A stretch of DNA of 64,000 bases, from positions 1-64,000 of the forward strand of contig CAZMQV010000007.1 in the NCBI GenBank assembly GCA_964568675.1. The letters run 5' to 3'. Each line of letters opens with the position of its first letter. The first letter of the stretch is position 1. Origin of the DNA: UPXZ01 sp964568675. GTDB taxonomy: Bacteria > Bacteroidota > Bacteroidia > Bacteroidales > Paludibacteraceae. The notes under the pieces were generated by a model. That model did not search any database. It saw nothing but the letters and a program-made list of their open reading frames with translations, and was not told the DNA's origin. Below, one piece after another: positions 62,377 to 64,000 of this stretch. Both the position numbers and the translations under genes were made by a program.

Positions 62377-63309
62377 TTATCCGCAGCATTTTTCGTATCC
62401 ACAGTTTTCATTTATCGCTTCAAACTCTATTGTAGCATGTTCAATCCCAATTTCGTGAAGCGTGGTTCTGATTCTTCCCTTTAATATTGCCAGAGTTTCC
62501 AAATTTCCCTCTTGTTTTAATACCACATGCACCGTGAGTATGTTTTCTATTCCATCAATCGACCAAACATGCAAGTCATGTACTCCGGCTATATCCTCAA
62601 TCTCCTTCAAATGTTTTACAATATCGGCCGAATCCACTTCGTAAGGTGTGCCCTGAAGCAGTATTCGGAAAAGCTCTCGCATATTTTTATAAATGTTTGA
62701 TAAAATGAAAATGGCGATAAGAATCGATAATATAGGGTCGATAATATACCATTTTGTGAAATACATAATGGCGGCTCCCACCAGCACCGCAACCCAGCCC
62801 AGCACATCTTCGAGCATATGGAGTGATACCACGCGCGCGTTCAGCCCTTCGCCTTGTCGTAAGCGCAACATGGCAAAACCATTCACGGCGATGCCCACAA
62901 TTGCTAATATAAACATTCCGCCGGCATTGGTCTCTTCGGGATGAAATAGTCGTGGAATGGACTCGATAAGGATTAACACACTACCCACTGTCAGCACAAT
63001 GGAATTGATCAACGCGCCCACAAGCGAAAACCGCTTGTAGCCATACGTGTATTTCGTATCGCTTCTTTTCTTCGAAAATTTTTGCAAATACCACGCCATG
63101 CCCAGCGAGAGGCTGTCGCCAAAATCATGAATAGCGTCTGATAGAATCGCAACGCTGTTTGTCCATAATCCACCAATAATTTCGAGGATTGCAAATCCAA
63201 AATTAAGAAAGAAAGCAAGTTTCATCCCTTTTTCATCGTTCCCACCATGAATATGTGTGTGGCTATGGCTATGGCTATGCGAGTGTTTATGTTCGTGTAC
63301 TTTTTCCAA
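62377..63309 (-). CDS. Cation diffusion facilitator (CzcD/ZitB-like efflux transporter)
   Basis: A 310-residue inner-membrane antiporter exporting divalent metal ions, most likely zinc. The N-terminus is a His-rich tail (HEHKHSHSHSHSHTHIHGG), then six TM helices (about 30-205) with the metal-site HxxxD motifs AILSDAIHDFGDSL (TM2) and HMLEDVLGWVAVLVG (TM5), and a cytoplasmic ferredoxin-like domain (about 210-300). The C-terminus ends NENCGYEKCCG, adding possible Cys ligands. It probably forms an operon with the upstream 102-residue gene, 40 bases away. Confidence 0.95.
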   Translation of the reverse strand: MEKVHEHKHSHSHSHSHTHIHGGNDEKGMKLAFFLNFGFAILEIIGGLWTNSVAILSDAIHDFGDSLSLGMAWYLQKFSKKRSDTKYTYGYKRFSLVGALINSIVLTVGSVLILIESIPRLFHPEETNAGGMFILAIVGIAVNGFAMLRLRQGEGLNARVVSLHMLEDVLGWVAVLVGAAIMYFTKWYIIDPILSILIAIFILSNIYKNMRELFRILLQGTPYEVDSADIVKHLKEIEDIAGVHDLHVWSIDGIENILTVHVVLKQEGNLETLAILKGRIRTTLHEIGIEHATIEFEAINENCGYEKCCG

Positions 63310-63349
63310 AATTTCAATTTCTATTTTGTTTTGAATGCAGAAATCAAGT

Positions 63350-63658
63350 TTATTCCATTTTCATTTCTCGGTTGTATTTCTCCATTTTATCCTCAATACT
63401 TACATCTTCTGTGCTACTCTGAATTTTAATATAAGTCATCAAGCTTTCAGCGCCTGCATCATAACAAGCTTGTTGCGCCTTTTCTACAACTTGCATTATG
63501 TCGTCATAACTTCCTTCCAACACAGTTTCGAAAGGTGTTACTTTATATTTTACTCCCGAAGCCGAAATTACCGCTATGGCTGCGTCAACCAAGGTGTATG
63601 GATGTATGGTTTTTGACGATGGAAGCACCTGAAAGGCAATATTGACTGTTTTGTTCAT
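63350..63658 (-). CDS. Thiamine-binding-type protein (MTH1187/YkoF family)
   Basis: A 102-residue cytoplasmic protein with the ferredoxin-like fold of the MTH1187/YkoF-like family: VNIAFQVLPSSKTIHPYTLVDA, GVKYKVTPFETVLEGSYDDIM and CYDAGAESLMTYIKIQ. Members bind thiamine-like ligands in some cases; the physiological role is unclear. It lies just upstream of the metal exporter and is likely co-transcribed. Confidence 0.9.
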   Translation of the reverse strand: MNKTVNIAFQVLPSSKTIHPYTLVDAAIAVISASGVKYKVTPFETVLEGSYDDIMQVVEKAQQACYDAGAESLMTYIKIQSSTEDVSIEDKMEKYNREMKME

Positions 63659-64000
63659 AATCTTATTCTTTTTGAAAATTAGTTATTACGCAAAAATATA
63701 ATTAGAAAAAATCGTTGCTGTTCAAAAAAAGTATCAAGATTAAAGCTAATCCCAATCTATATTTATTTTTATTGTTGCAATGAAAATTTTAAAAATAATG
63801 AGACTACTTTTCTATAGAAAAGCCTCTAATGAATGTTTTTGAAATAAGTAGATAATTTCAGAACAATTCAATGCTTTAGAAAGTTCTAAATCGCCAACAA
63901 TGAATAAATAATTCACAAAAGTACGAAAAAATATGAATTAATAATTTAAGCACGATTTTTGTATGTTGATAATCTGTTAGAAAAATTGTAATTTTGTAAA
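63659..64000. other. AT-rich upstream region at the right edge
   Basis: A 342-base gap with no gene. On the minus strand TATTTTTG (63698-63691) is a -7 box for the MTH1187-type gene, with a TTTG at 63726-63723 slightly too far away (24 bases). On the plus strand TAATTTTG (63989-63996) may serve a gene beyond the window. Confidence 0.4.

Overview
The window is from a Bacteroidota chromosome, most likely an anaerobic, plant-polysaccharide-degrading member of the Bacteroidales; a Paludibacter-like lineage is my guess and cannot be proven here. Evidence: a SusC/SusD pair, Bacteroidota promoters (TTTG, about 20 bases, TAnnTTTG), type IX secretion (T9SS) sorting domains on secreted enzymes, a DUF4835/PorD-like T9SS protein, a fused secDF, and ATP-dependent PEP carboxykinase.

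Layout. 1-15.1 kb is mostly core: a very large secreted surface protein running off the left edge, pckA, a Ser/Asn/Arg-rich envelope protein, a C69 dipeptidase, a GlsB-type membrane protein, mscL, secDF and an initiator tRNA. 15.2-19.8 kb is an accessory island: an rsgA remnant, two large imperfect palindromes, a mosaic of the DpnI and DpnII restriction-modification cassettes (Dam-type methyltransferase, DpnI-type methyl-directed nuclease, DpnD, decapitated DpnA), an integrase remnant and an 18-unit two-type tandem repeat. 19.8-25.8 kb is core again (PorD-like, recN, an acyltransferase, thrS).

26.0-62.2 kb is one coherent pectin system. A LacI-type regulator is divergent from susC-susD, a surface lipoprotein, a GH28 polygalacturonase, CE8 methylesterases, a rhamnogalacturonan acetylesterase, a GH105 hydrolase, three PL1 pectate lyases, a GH43, an esterase-CE8 fusion and a DUF4861 protein. 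A second block encodes cytoplasmic uronate catabolism: uxaC, uxaE, an SDR reductase, a PfkB kinase, gnd (6-phosphogluconate dehydrogenase) and a LarA-family nickel racemase homologue. Near-identical 16-base palindromic operators, all matching TTGTGYACGTRCACAA or nearly so, lie before susC, before a small secreted protein at 45.5 kb and before uxaC, which ties the outside and inside steps into one regulon.

The two most unusual points are (1) a catabolic operon that lacks uxuA and eda in this window but carries gnd and a LarA homologue, suggesting that galacturonate is routed through mannonate, gluconate and 6-phosphogluconate to the pentose phosphate pathway; and (2) a GATC methyltransferase sitting 1 base from an apparently intact nuclease of the family that cuts methylated GATC. 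The window ends with a cation-efflux transporter and a thiamine-binding-type protein.
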